Shown here in pieces: positions 52,147-61,086 of a DNA stretch of 64,000 bases. Source of the DNA: an uncultured Oligoflexia bacterium (GTDB taxonomy: Bacteria; Bdellovibrionota; Bacteriovoracia; Bacteriovoracales; Bacteriovoracaceae); contig CAKZJW010000003.1 of assembly GCA_937120495.1 (NCBI GenBank), positions 1 through 64,000 of the forward strand, read 5' to 3'. The translations under genes were made by a program, and so were the position numbers. A model generated the notes under the pieces. That model was not told the DNA's origin and did not search any database. It was given only the letters and a program-made list of their open reading frames with translations. The number at the start of each line of letters is the position of its first letter. Positions within the stretch are counted from its first letter, which is position 1.

Positions 52147-52950
52147 ATGCAACGACTGTTTAACAATTATTTAATTCTTTTTTTTGCAATCGTATTTTTA
52201 AGTGTTGCTTGGAAAATTAAAACATCTACGCCAACACCTTCTCTTACAATTTCGAAACAAGAGTCTGCTATAAATTTTGATTCAAATTTAATTCAGATTT
52301 TTTCCACTGGTCAAAAGAGATTAATAGCAGACCTTTTCTGGATAACAACTTTACTTGAATCCGATTTAAATCATTACAAAAATAAGGATCTTAACTCTTG
52401 GATGTTTTTAAGATTCAAAACAATTTCTGAATTAGACTCGCAATTTTTAAAAAACTATCAATTTGGCGGGCAATACTTAAGTATAGTAAAAGACGACCTT
52501 CAAGGAGCAGAAATACTTTACAGGAAGGGATTACATTTTTTTCCTAACGATTATGAGCTTAATTATAATCTAGGTTTTTTATATGGAATTGAATTAGATG
52601 AATTCAAAAAAGCATATGATTATTTCAAAAGGGCGTATGAAATAAAGAAAAGCCCCATCCTAAAATCGTTATTAATCAAATTCAAATACAGTCAAACTTC
52701 AGATCTTGATCTTGCATATAGCTTAACAAAAGAATTTATGGAGCAAACAAAAGATGAAGTACTCAAAAAAAAGCTTTTTAATGATTTATTACTTATAGCC
52801 ACTGAGATTGATCTTAAGTGCTTAAACGGTATTTATTCAAAAAACACTACTTGTAATACAAAAAACCTAAAAGGTATGAACTATATAAAAAAGGGGAAAC
52901 AATATGTTTCCCCAATTCTTTTAAAAAAATATCAATTACATAAAAGATAA
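52147..52950 (+). CDS. Membrane-anchored TPR protein
   Basis: A 267-residue protein with one N-terminal membrane helix (NYLILFFAIVFLSVAWKI) and TPR units (AEILYRKGLHFFPNDYELNY and FKKAYDYFKRAYEIKKSPIL). The C-terminal part holds two cysteines (DLKCLNGIYSKNTTC). The ATG at 52147 is preferred to an in-frame TTG at 52135; neither has a clear ribosome-binding site. Divergent from the ABC exporter, convergent with pilA, and its last codons contain the pilA terminator. A role in pilus assembly is possible only by location. Confidence 0.75.
   Translation: MQRLFNNYLILFFAIVFLSVAWKIKTSTPTPSLTISKQESAINFDSNLIQIFSTGQKRLIADLFWITTLLESDLNHYKNKDLNSWMFLRFKTISELDSQFLKNYQFGGQYLSIVKDDLQGAEILYRKGLHFFPNDYELNYNLGFLYGIELDEFKKAYDYFKRAYEIKKSPILKSLLIKFKYSQTSDLDLAYSLTKEFMEQTKDEVLKKKLFNDLLLIATEIDLKCLNGIYSKNTTCNTKNLKGMNYIKKGKQYVSPILLKKYQLHKR
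52887..52913 (-). terminator. Intrinsic terminator of pilA, inside the convergent TPR gene
   Basis: GGGGAAAC (52893-52900) and GTTTCCCC (52906-52913) form a perfect 8-base stem with a 5-base loop; on the minus strand it is followed by six Ts, about 47 bases beyond the pilA stop. The hairpin is encoded within the last codons of the TPR gene. Confidence 0.85.
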
Positions 52951-52959
52951 TTCAAATAA

Positions 52960-53556
52960 TTAGTAACCTACTCTTGTATTCGAAAGAACTTTGTCTTGAT
53001 TCATTGTCCATCTTGAACCAGTTGTATCTTTTGAAGAAATGATTCCAGCTGCTGCAATTGTAAATAACATCGTTGCATCTGCCGCTTGCGTTCCTAGAGA
53101 ACTACCAACAACTGTTGTAAGCGCTGCTGTAGCACCAATTGTTTTACCCGCGGGATAAAGGTTTTGTGTATCACCAGCTGTTGAAGTTGCAAAAGCTGCA
53201 GGACAAGAAGCTGCATAAAGTCCCGAGTTAACAGCTGACGTGTGAGCTGTTGCAGAAATATCAGACCCTGCTTCAAAACCAATTGCAAAGTAACGTGAGT
53301 TAATTTCGTCAGCTGGATTATATCCCATATAATTTAAACATGAAGCATAGATTCCAAAGTCTCCAAAGAAAGCTTGCTCAGACGTATAAGCTGCTGCAAG
53401 TTGAACTTTTGCTTCAGAAGTTTTTGCTTTTGCCTGATACTTTTGGAAGTTAGGTACAGCAACTGCTGAAAGAACACCAATGATTGCAACAACAATCATT
53501 AACTCAACAAGGGTAAACCCTTCGTCTTTTCTTAATTCTTTAATAAAATTTTTCAT
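52960..53556 (-). CDS. pilA: Type IV major pilin PilA
   Basis: 198-residue prepilin. The leader [13 protein letters not shown] (13 residues) is followed by the class III start [20 protein letters not shown], with cleavage between Gly13 and Phe14 and Glu at mature position 5. The mature part is rich in Ala, Thr, Ser and Gly, with two cysteines (about 74 and 121) that could form one disulfide. A strong GAGGGAGAA site precedes the ATG. It has its own promoter and terminator, as expected for an abundant protein, downstream of pilB-pilT-pilC. Confidence 0.95.
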   Translation of the reverse strand: MKNFIKELRKDEGFTLVELMIVVAIIGVLSAVAVPNFQKYQAKAKTSEAKVQLAAAYTSEQAFFGDFGIYASCLNYMGYNPADEINSRYFAIGFEAGSDISATAHTSAVNSGLYAASCPAAFATSTAGDTQNLYPAGKTIGATAALTTVVGSSLGTQAADATMLFTIAAAGIISSKDTTGSRWTMNQDKVLSNTRVGY

Positions 53557-53636
53557 AATTTTCTCCCTCTTTAAACATTAAAAGTTAAAAAGATTCTAAG
53601 TTAAAGCAAGTACTGTTAAGAAGCACCTACCCATTT

Positions 53637-53642
53637 ATTATA
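53637..53642 (-). promoter_or_regulatory. Candidate -10 element of pilA
   Basis: A perfect TATAAT on the minus strand about 80 bases before the pilA ATG in the 236-base gap; the expected -35 (GCCGAT) is poor, so an activator is likely. No other gene is seen in this gap (53557-53792). Confidence 0.45.
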
Positions 53643-53792
53643 TCGTAAGTAAAATTCTTATCGGCATCTTTTTTCATAACTTTAGTCAAGTACCTAAAAT
53701 CTATATAAAAAGGATAGTTTTTAATCTTAGTTAATCTAGAAGGTAATAAGAGAAGAATGCAATTTTTGCCAAGATTTTGAGGCTAAACCTCT

Positions 53793-55016
53793 CTAAGCTC
53801 CACCTGCGGACATAAATATAGGCAAATACATAGCAATTAGAACTGTACCAATTAAGCCACCTAGTCCAACTAAAATAATTGGCTCAATCAAACTTGTCAT
53901 CGTTTTAATTGCATCTTCAGTTTCATCTTCAAAAACATCAGCGACCTTTACTAGCATCGTATCGAGGTTACCTGTGGATTCTCCAACCTTAACCATTTGA
54001 TTAACAAGTGGTGGAAAGTATTTTATTCGTCCTAAAGGTTCCGTTATAGACTTCCCCTTTACAACAGAAGCTCTAACTTGTTTAAGGTCTTTTGCTATCT
54101 GTGTATTATCAATCGTTTCAATACAAATATCCAAAGCTTCAATTAATGCAACACCAGCTGAAAGCATCGTAGCCAATGTTCTAGAAAAACCAGCAAGGTT
54201 TCCCTTTATTAAGATATTACCAAATACAGGCGCTTTCATTGTTGTTCTGTCCCAAGCGACTTTCCCTTCTTTTGTTTTAATAAAGTTTACGAATATTAAA
54301 AACAATACGAATGCACCAGGAATCATCACCATCGTATAGTCTTGAAAGAAATTTGATACATCAATTACAAATTGAGTTACAGCTGGTATTTTCTGATTAG
54401 ATTCTTTGAGCATCCCTACAAATTGAGGGACAACGAAAACCATTAGACCATATGTTACTGCAACACCAACAACCAAAACGATTGTCGGATAAGTCATAGC
54501 ACTTTTAATTTGTTTTTTTATTTTTTCTTGCTTATCCATAAACTCAGCAAGTTTTACAAGAATTGTATCTAGGATACCTGCTGCTTCACCAGCTTTAACA
54601 AGAGAACAATAAAGTTTATCAAAACCTTTCTGATTTGACATACCCTCATACAAAGATTTCCCTGAACTAACCATTTCCATAATATTTTTAATAGACATTT
54701 TTAAAGATAAGTTTTTTTCTTGTTTTGATAATATATCAAGACACTCCATGATAGGAACACCTGCATTTATTAGTATCGATAATTGTTTTGTAAACCTATT
54801 AAGCTCGTCCTTACCAAATGGTTTTGCAAATCCTTTGTCAACCATCCATACACCAAGATCTATATCAAAAGGACTTGGTGCTGTAACTTTTTTAGCACGA
54901 ATTCCTTGACGTCTTAGCGTGCGCTTTGCATGACGTTCGTCATTTGCATCGATTTCACCTTCAACCTTTCGGCCATCAGCTGCAATTCCAATATATTTGT
55001 ATTTACCTTGAGCCAT
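53793..55016 (-). CDS. pilC: Type IV pilus inner-membrane platform protein PilC
   Basis: Polytopic platform on which PilB and PilT act. 407 residues with two GspF-type cytoplasmic helical domains (FTKQLSILINAGVPIMECLD and FSRTLATMLSAGVALIEALD) and three membrane helices (IVLVVGVAVTYGLMVFVVP, MVMIPGAFVLFLIFVNF, IILVGLGGLIGTVLIAMYLP). Short N-terminal segment GKYKYIGIAADGRKVEGEID is typical. It starts 6 bases after pilT and is the last gene of pilB-pilT-pilC. Confidence 0.97.
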   Translation of the reverse strand: MAQGKYKYIGIAADGRKVEGEIDANDERHAKRTLRRQGIRAKKVTAPSPFDIDLGVWMVDKGFAKPFGKDELNRFTKQLSILINAGVPIMECLDILSKQEKNLSLKMSIKNIMEMVSSGKSLYEGMSNQKGFDKLYCSLVKAGEAAGILDTILVKLAEFMDKQEKIKKQIKSAMTYPTIVLVVGVAVTYGLMVFVVPQFVGMLKESNQKIPAVTQFVIDVSNFFQDYTMVMIPGAFVLFLIFVNFIKTKEGKVAWDRTTMKAPVFGNILIKGNLAGFSRTLATMLSAGVALIEALDICIETIDNTQIAKDLKQVRASVVKGKSITEPLGRIKYFPPLVNQMVKVGESTGNLDTMLVKVADVFEDETEDAIKTMTSLIEPIILVGLGGLIGTVLIAMYLPIFMSAGGA

Positions 55017-55022
55017 AAATTA

Positions 55023-56132
55023 TTATTTATCCATTCCTAGCATTTTAGCCATTTCCTCTGGGTTATTAGAGTAGGACATTGCTGTCTCTGCATCTATTAT
55101 ACCAGAATCAAGAGATTTTTTTATACTTTGATTCATTGTTATCATTTTTGTAGCTTCTTGATTTATTTGCATCTGAGAGTAAACCTGATGAAGCTTATCT
55201 TCTCTAATTAAGTTTCTAATTGCTGGTGTCATTCTTAGTATTTCTTGAGCTAAAACTCTTCCTCCACCTTTTTTCGGTAAAAGCTGTTGAGCGACAACAC
55301 CTTGAAGAACAAATGATAATAACGTTCTAATTTGCTCTTGTTGGTCAGCAGGGAAAACGTTAATTATCCTAGAAATAGTTTGTATTGTTGAGTTTGTGTG
55401 AAGCGTTCCAAAAACAAGGTGACCTGTTTCTGCAATTTCAAGAGATGCTTCGATTGTTTGCAGATCCCTTAACTCACCTACTAAAACAATATCAGGATCT
55501 TGTCTAAGTAAAGACCTGATTCCATTTGCAAAACTCAAAGTATCAACACCAATTTCTCTTTGATTAACAATACAATTTTTATGAGAGTGAACAAATTCCA
55601 CAGGATCTTCAAGCGTAATTATATGACCATTTTCATTTGCATTAAGCCTATCAATTATTGAGGCCAGTGTTGTTGACTTACCTGAACCCGTTGGCCCTGT
55701 AACTAGCATTAGTCCATTGGAAACATCAGCCATCTCTAATAAAATATGCGGCAATCCTAATGCATCAAAATCTGGAACCTGACTTGGTATCTGCCTAAAC
55801 ACAGCTGCAACTGCTCCTTTTGAATAGAAACAGTTTGCTCTAAATCGAGCTAAGCCTTTTACTCCAAATGAAAAATCAAGCTCTAAGTTCTTTTCAAGCT
55901 CTGATCTTTGAGCCTCTGTAAGAATTTGATACACAAGCCTTTTAGTATCATCAGCAGTACATGAACCAACTTTAACTCTCACAACTTCACCAGATATTCT
56001 CATTCCCGGAGCAGTTCCAACTGAAATATGTAAATCGGATGCCCCTTGATCGACCATAACTTTGAATAGTTGTTGAATCTGCAAGTTTCCAACCCCAGCT
56101 CCAATTGATGTTTTTGTTGATTCATTAGACAT
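55023..56132 (-). CDS. pilT: Type IV pilus retraction ATPase PilT
   Basis: Hexameric motor that depolymerises the pilus. 369 residues: N-terminal PAS-like domain (DLHISVGTAPGMRISGEVVR), Walker A GPTGSGKST, Asp box and Walker B (DPDIVLVGELRD), His box (GHLVFGTLHTNS), and the C-terminal PilT-type AIRNLIREDKLHQVYSQMQ region. Between pilB and pilC in one transcription unit. Retraction is relevant to twitching and, in this lineage, to prey entry. Confidence 0.98.
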   Translation of the reverse strand: MSNESTKTSIGAGVGNLQIQQLFKVMVDQGASDLHISVGTAPGMRISGEVVRVKVGSCTADDTKRLVYQILTEAQRSELEKNLELDFSFGVKGLARFRANCFYSKGAVAAVFRQIPSQVPDFDALGLPHILLEMADVSNGLMLVTGPTGSGKSTTLASIIDRLNANENGHIITLEDPVEFVHSHKNCIVNQREIGVDTLSFANGIRSLLRQDPDIVLVGELRDLQTIEASLEIAETGHLVFGTLHTNSTIQTISRIINVFPADQQEQIRTLLSFVLQGVVAQQLLPKKGGGRVLAQEILRMTPAIRNLIREDKLHQVYSQMQINQEATKMITMNQSIKKSLDSGIIDAETAMSYSNNPEEMAKMLGMDK

Positions 56133-56142
56133 AAATGCCCCT

Positions 56143-57813
56143 TTATAAATTATCAGAAGCTGAATTTGATAAAGCTTCCTCTATTGTTGTTAAACCTTGC
56201 GCAACTTTTGTTAAAGCACTCATTCTTAAAGTCTTCATACCATCCTTAATTGCTTGAGCTTTTATCTCATCAGCTGATGGGTTCTTAAGAATCAAATCTC
56301 TAACTCTCGGTGTTGCTTCCATTACTTCATAGATTGCAATACGGCCTTTGTATCCAGTACCAGCACAAATATCGCATCCCTTTCCTTTATAAACTTTTAT
56401 TTTCTCTGCCGATGCTGGTGCAAAACCACATTGAATAAGTTTTTCTTTTTCAACTGGCACAACCTCACGACAGTTAGTACATATCTTTCTAAGTAATCGT
56501 TGGGCGACAATACAGTTCAATGCTGCCACGACAAGAAAAGGTTCAATTCCCATATTAAGAAGTCTAGTTACTGTTGAAGGCGCATCGTTTGTATGTAAAG
56601 TAGATAGAACCATATGTCCCGTTAGTGCAGCTTCGACAGCAATCTCACCAACTTCAAAGTCTCTAATCTCTCCTACCATTATAATATCAGGATCTTGTCT
56701 CAAAAAGGCTTTTAGTGCGGACGCAAAAGTTAAACCAACTTCTTTTTTTACATTAACTTGATTAATACCTTCTAAGTTAAATTCACAAGGATCCTCTGCA
56801 GTAGAAATATTAGTCCCTTCTACATTTAATTCAGCCATTGCTGAATACAAGGTCGTCGTTTTTCCTGATCCTGTTGGACCAGTAACAAGGACCATCCCAT
56901 ATGGATTATGAATCCCTCGCTTGAAAATTTCAATTTGTTTTGTTTCAAAACCAAGCTTAGTCATATCTAGTTGTAAATTTGTTTGATCCAAAAGTCTTAG
57001 AACAACTTTCTCACCAAATAAAGTAGGTAATGAAGAAACACGATAATCAATTGGCTTGCCACCTATAGATAACTTGATCCTACCATCTTGTGGTTTTCTT
57101 TTTTCAGATATATCAAGTTGAGCTAATATTTTTAATCTTGATACAACTGCCGGCATCATTGATTTTGGCGGACTGGCAACCTCTACCAGCTCTCCATCAA
57201 ATCTAAATCGAATACGAAATGTCTTCTCGTAAGGTTCGACGTGAATATCTGAAACTTTTTTTACAAAAGCTTCTGCTAGTATTTTATTTACAAAAGTAAC
57301 AACATCTTGACCAATGTCTTCTGCCTTAACTTCAACTTCTGCATCAGAACTTGCTGTAACTTCAACAACCGTATTAATTAAGTCCTCAACAGAATCCTCA
57401 ACAGAATCAAAAAGCTTTTTCCATGAGCTTATGTTTGTGAGAATAAATTCAACTGGCTTTTTTAATTCTTGTCCCAAAGCCTGTTTTGTATTTATAACAG
57501 TTGGGTCAAATGTAGCTATTGTAGCTTTGGTTGCAGTTATTTGAATTGGAATTGCTCGGTACTTAACAACAATTCGTTTCTTTAAAGATTTTATCGTCTC
57601 TTTTGAAACCTTTGCATTTTTAAGATCAATAAAAGAGAGACCGAATTTCTCAGAGATAACTTTGGCAAATTTATTCTCATCAAAGTGAGCAATATCTAAT
57701 AGCTCAAACTCAGAAATTTTATCCTGATCTTTATTTAATGTAAGTCTTCTCAACTCTTTAAGAGTTGCCATACCTGTACTGGTAACGACTTCTAAGAACT
57801 CCTTGCGGACCAT
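56143..57813 (-). CDS. pilB: Type IV pilus assembly ATPase PilB
   Basis: Extension motor of the type IV pilus. 556 residues: N-terminal GspE/MshE-N domain (about 15-150), Walker A GPTGSGKTT, Asp box, Walker B PDIIMVGEIRD, His box GHMVLSTLHTND, and a zinc module with two CxxC pairs (CTNC, CDIC). GGAGAA lies before the ATG. First gene of pilB-pilT-pilC; its promoter candidate overlaps the ribF-aroE end. Confidence 0.98.
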   Translation of the reverse strand: MVRKEFLEVVTSTGMATLKELRRLTLNKDQDKISEFELLDIAHFDENKFAKVISEKFGLSFIDLKNAKVSKETIKSLKKRIVVKYRAIPIQITATKATIATFDPTVINTKQALGQELKKPVEFILTNISSWKKLFDSVEDSVEDLINTVVEVTASSDAEVEVKAEDIGQDVVTFVNKILAEAFVKKVSDIHVEPYEKTFRIRFRFDGELVEVASPPKSMMPAVVSRLKILAQLDISEKRKPQDGRIKLSIGGKPIDYRVSSLPTLFGEKVVLRLLDQTNLQLDMTKLGFETKQIEIFKRGIHNPYGMVLVTGPTGSGKTTTLYSAMAELNVEGTNISTAEDPCEFNLEGINQVNVKKEVGLTFASALKAFLRQDPDIIMVGEIRDFEVGEIAVEAALTGHMVLSTLHTNDAPSTVTRLLNMGIEPFLVVAALNCIVAQRLLRKICTNCREVVPVEKEKLIQCGFAPASAEKIKVYKGKGCDICAGTGYKGRIAIYEVMEATPRVRDLILKNPSADEIKAQAIKDGMKTLRMSALTKVAQGLTTIEEALSNSASDNL

Positions 57814-57841
57814 AACTTCTCCATTTTTTTAACCTATCGGA

Positions 57842-57871
57842 ATTACAGAAAAGAGATTTAAGGGGAATCAA
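57842..57871 (-). promoter_or_regulatory. Candidate promoter of pilB-pilT-pilC
   Basis: TTGATT (57871-57866) and TGTAAT (57847-57842) on the minus strand are 18 bases apart, 29 bases before the pilB ATG; the -35 lies in the last codons of ribF-aroE. Confidence 0.4.
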
Positions 57872-59450
57872 GATTCCAGAAGCTTAGAGCATATTTTGCC
57901 TGTCGCAGCAAAAGTTCTTCACCATCAATATACTTGAGTTTTTTTATTTTATTTAAATATTCTCTATAAGGCTGATTATAATTAAGGTCCCAAAGAACTC
58001 CATCAAACTCAGTATTTAAATCGAGTGAAAACTCTCTAGCAGTGGCATTGATCATCAAGGTTTTTTTGCTTTTTATTAAAGAGTGTTTATCTAAATTCTC
58101 TTCTTTTCGAGATAAAGAAATAAAGTTTATATTTTTCATATTAAATATGAGCTTTATAATTTTAAACATTTCTCCAGAACCAAGAACATAAATTTTTTCA
58201 AATTCTTCACTTAACAAATTTTCAATAATGTCATTTATTGCAAAATAATCCGTACTTGTACCGTATAGCTTTCCATTGACACGTTTTACTGTATTAACAG
58301 ATGTCAGCTCTTTAGGAACAGAAACTAAAATATCCATTTTTTCATAGAAATATCTCTTATAAGGGGAAGTTATACTCAAGCATGGAGCTTCATCTAACAT
58401 CTTTTCAACCTTAATATCGTCTCCAAAATCAACGTCAAACAGTTTATAGTTCAAAAATTGATTATTCAGAAGGTTTTTATATAAGTCAGGTGATTTTGAA
58501 TGTTGGATATCTTTACCGACTAATCCCATTTTTTTATAATAAAAACTCTTTTCACAAGAAAGTACATCTATATTGATTTGTTTAATGAGGTCTTCTTTAG
58601 TCTCAAACTTAACTTCGTCTCTTATTCTTTTGAAGAACTCAACATCGATCCATTCTCCATAGATACTTTCATTAAATTCTAACAAATGAACTTCTACAAC
58701 AGTCTCTTTGTCGTTTGTGATTGTAGGCCTCTTTCCAACGTTTACAACACCTTTATACTTTTTATCGTTGTGAGTGACACGGCAAAAGTATACTCCCAAC
58801 AGTGGCAATATTTGAGTTGAATCAAAAGATAAGTTTGCAGTTGCAAATCCCAGAGTTCTTCCCATTTTATTTCCGTTTGTTACGGTTGCAGATATCTTAA
58901 ATGGATGGCCTAGCAATTTATTCGCATGACGAATTTCTCCCTTTTTTAAAAGAGATCTTATTCGAGATGATGAGATCTTATTATTTTCATCTCGAGATTC
59001 TTTGCCCTGGATAACTTCAATCCAAGTTAAAGATTTTTTTGCATTATTAAAATCAAACTCTTTATTCTTACCCAATCCAAAGTCATATCCGGCATAGAGA
59101 AGCTTTATACAGGGTAGTTTATTTTTTAATTGTTTAAAGAAATCTACTCCATTTAATTTTTGTAGTTCATCATTAAATTCCAGCTCTATTAAATCTATTT
59201 TATACTTTGTTTTTAAAAAATTTCTTTTTTTAGAACTAGAATCAATTAAATAATTCTTTTCTTTTTTGATATATACAAATGGGTGAGGTTCAAAGGATAA
59301 AACAACAGGTTTAAGGCCCCTATGTTTGCATTCAACGACAAAATCCATCAAGACTTCGTGGTGTCCGCAGTGCACACCATCAAAATTACCTATTGTAACT
59401 CCAATCTCAACATTTTGGTATTTTTCAATATCATTAGAAAGAATCTTCAT
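57858..59450 (-). CDS. ribF: RibF-AroE fusion: riboflavin kinase/FAD synthetase plus shikimate dehydrogenase
   Basis: A 530-residue two-enzyme chain (ATG at 59450, with AAGGGG 3 bases upstream; a longer start at 59480 is less likely). Residues 1-305 are RibF: FAD-synthetase motif IGNFDGVHCGHH, LSFEPHP, SSSRIRSLLKKGEI, and the kinase motif GRTLGFATANL. Residues about 308-530 are AroE-like: GKDIQHSKSP (shikimate site), SITSPYKRYF with the catalytic Lys, VNGKLYGTSTDY with the conserved Asp, GSGE nucleotide loop, MINAT, and GEELLLRQAKYALSFW. The AroE half is shorter than usual (~223 against ~270). Overlaps batD by 17 bases. Confidence 0.93.
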   Translation of the reverse strand: MKILSNDIEKYQNVEIGVTIGNFDGVHCGHHEVLMDFVVECKHRGLKPVVLSFEPHPFVYIKKEKNYLIDSSSKKRNFLKTKYKIDLIELEFNDELQKLNGVDFFKQLKNKLPCIKLLYAGYDFGLGKNKEFDFNNAKKSLTWIEVIQGKESRDENNKISSSRIRSLLKKGEIRHANKLLGHPFKISATVTNGNKMGRTLGFATANLSFDSTQILPLLGVYFCRVTHNDKKYKGVVNVGKRPTITNDKETVVEVHLLEFNESIYGEWIDVEFFKRIRDEVKFETKEDLIKQINIDVLSCEKSFYYKKMGLVGKDIQHSKSPDLYKNLLNNQFLNYKLFDVDFGDDIKVEKMLDEAPCLSITSPYKRYFYEKMDILVSVPKELTSVNTVKRVNGKLYGTSTDYFAINDIIENLLSEEFEKIYVLGSGEMFKIIKLIFNMKNINFISLSRKEENLDKHSLIKSKKTLMINATAREFSLDLNTEFDGVLWDLNYNQPYREYLNKIKKLKYIDGEELLLRQAKYALSFWNLDSP

Positions 59451-61086
59451 CGTCCCCTTGAGATACTTTAATAATTTCATTTAGAATATTCTTTTTAATC
59501 TTTAATTTTGAAAAACTCTTTCCTTTCGTATAAAAAGAATCACTTTTTTCAATTAGATTGTATAAATATTTTTTTGAAGATTCTTTTAAATTTGAATTAC
59601 TAACTATAGATCTCATATCCCCTTCTTTTCCAAGAAGGCTAATTAGATTATGAAGTCGACCATAGGTCAGTCCTTCCTTTCTAATTTCTTCTGTTAAACC
59701 GATTTCTCTTTCAGAGTAGGTTGTAAAAATATTTTTTAATTTAACCAGTAGCAATCCCAAAACAATTAAGAATAAAATTATATTTATATACTTTTGTTTA
59801 TATAAATAAGTATTTGAAAGCTTATACAAAGGAGTTAAATCTATATTATTCTTTGATCCCGAATCAAAAGAATTTTCTTTTTTCTCTTCTTTTACAGTTT
59901 GTTCTTTTTTGGGGGAAACTACCGCTCCGCCAGTACCTGCAATAACGATCCCTTCCAAATCAAGCTCAACAGTTTCATAGCTTAATGTCTTAGGATTAAA
60001 ATAACTAAATGGTATTCTTCTAGATTCTGACCGATATGAATCTCTTCCTAAATATGTAATATTAAACGTTTTAGTCGATGTAAAGTCTGGAGCAACCTGA
60101 AAGTCATTACTTGTATCAAATTCTTCAAGTTTATCACTTTCAAATAATTTTGGTGCTTGGTAAAGTTCTAAGGCACCATCTCCATGGACTGTTAATTTAA
60201 TTTCAATTGGCTCATTAACTACGAATTTTTTCTTATTTAAAGTTAAATTAAATTTATGCTCACCTACAAGGCCAGTGAAGTCTTTTGGTACATTTGCTAT
60301 TGGTAAATCTTTTATTTCAATTTCTATCGGTTTACTAGAGACCGTTTTCTTTCTTGGCTGCCTAATTCCAAACCCAAATCCACCATAACCACCAGATCTA
60401 GCTTTAAGATAATTAACGCTCATAGAGATCGGATCAATCTTATACTTTCCTGCTTTTTCAGCATAAAGTTGAGCTGTATAAATAATTCGTCTCGTATAAA
60501 TCTGTCCTCTATACTCTACTCTTTCTGGCCTTAGGCTCTCTTGGTGGTACCTTTTTAAAAATTTACCAAGTTTTGGAAATCTTTTTATATCTGTACTTGA
60601 AACTTGTGGCTGACTATAAAGATAGTATCTTACAAGTATCGCCTCTCCGACAAATGCTGACTCTTTATCAACTATTGCAACTGCCATTATATTTTTAGGC
60701 TTTTTTGCTTTAGCTAAAACTCTAATTCTTACATTTTTATGTGTGATTTCTACACCATTTAGTCCAACTTTAATATTTCGAAGATACGAAGTTCCCGACT
60801 TAGTTGCAACCATCTCATAAACAATAGAGATACTTCTTTCAACACTGAGCTTACCGTTCATATAAGTTGTTCTTGTGGAAATACCGGTTTCTTCCTTTCC
60901 GAGAACATCTATTCCTCTTGGGTCAAAGCTTATTATAGGATCTGTTGCACTTTTGCTTATTACTTTAAAGATCACATTAAAGCTTTCACCTAACACTGGT
61001 TCTTTAGGATTTGTTACAATCTCAACTCTGTTTGCAAAGGCAAGATTTGTTAACAACAGAAGTAAAAACACTGTATTTTTAATCAT
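59434..61086 (-). CDS. batD: BatD-like aerotolerance protein
   Basis: A 550-residue membrane protein: signal peptide (KNTVFLLLLLTNLAFA), a periplasmic part of Ig-like beta domains (VTNPKEPVLGESFNVIFKVI; later KKKFVVNEPIEIKLTVHGDG), a membrane helix (INIILFLIVLGLLLVKL, about 440) and a cytoplasmic helical tail. This is the BatD (oxygen tolerance) layout. The ATG at 61086 shares a base with the batB stop (TAATG) and has AAGGA upstream; an in-frame TTG at 61092 is less likely. Part of the Bat operon, with ribF-aroE coupled downstream. Confidence 0.9.
   Translation of the reverse strand: MIKNTVFLLLLLTNLAFANRVEIVTNPKEPVLGESFNVIFKVISKSATDPIISFDPRGIDVLGKEETGISTRTTYMNGKLSVERSISIVYEMVATKSGTSYLRNIKVGLNGVEITHKNVRIRVLAKAKKPKNIMAVAIVDKESAFVGEAILVRYYLYSQPQVSSTDIKRFPKLGKFLKRYHQESLRPERVEYRGQIYTRRIIYTAQLYAEKAGKYKIDPISMSVNYLKARSGGYGGFGFGIRQPRKKTVSSKPIEIEIKDLPIANVPKDFTGLVGEHKFNLTLNKKKFVVNEPIEIKLTVHGDGALELYQAPKLFESDKLEEFDTSNDFQVAPDFTSTKTFNITYLGRDSYRSESRRIPFSYFNPKTLSYETVELDLEGIVIAGTGGAVVSPKKEQTVKEEKKENSFDSGSKNNIDLTPLYKLSNTYLYKQKYINIILFLIVLGLLLVKLKNIFTTYSEREIGLTEEIRKEGLTYGRLHNLISLLGKEGDMRSIVSNSNLKESSKKYLYNLIEKSDSFYTKGKSFSKLKIKKNILNEIIKVSQGDDEDSF

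Noticed and set aside
53757..53769. Sigma54-like TGGC...TTGC sequence upstream of pilA (minus strand)
   Set aside because: The distance between the GG and GC elements is two bases too short for a working sigma54 promoter, and it lies about 200 bases from pilA.
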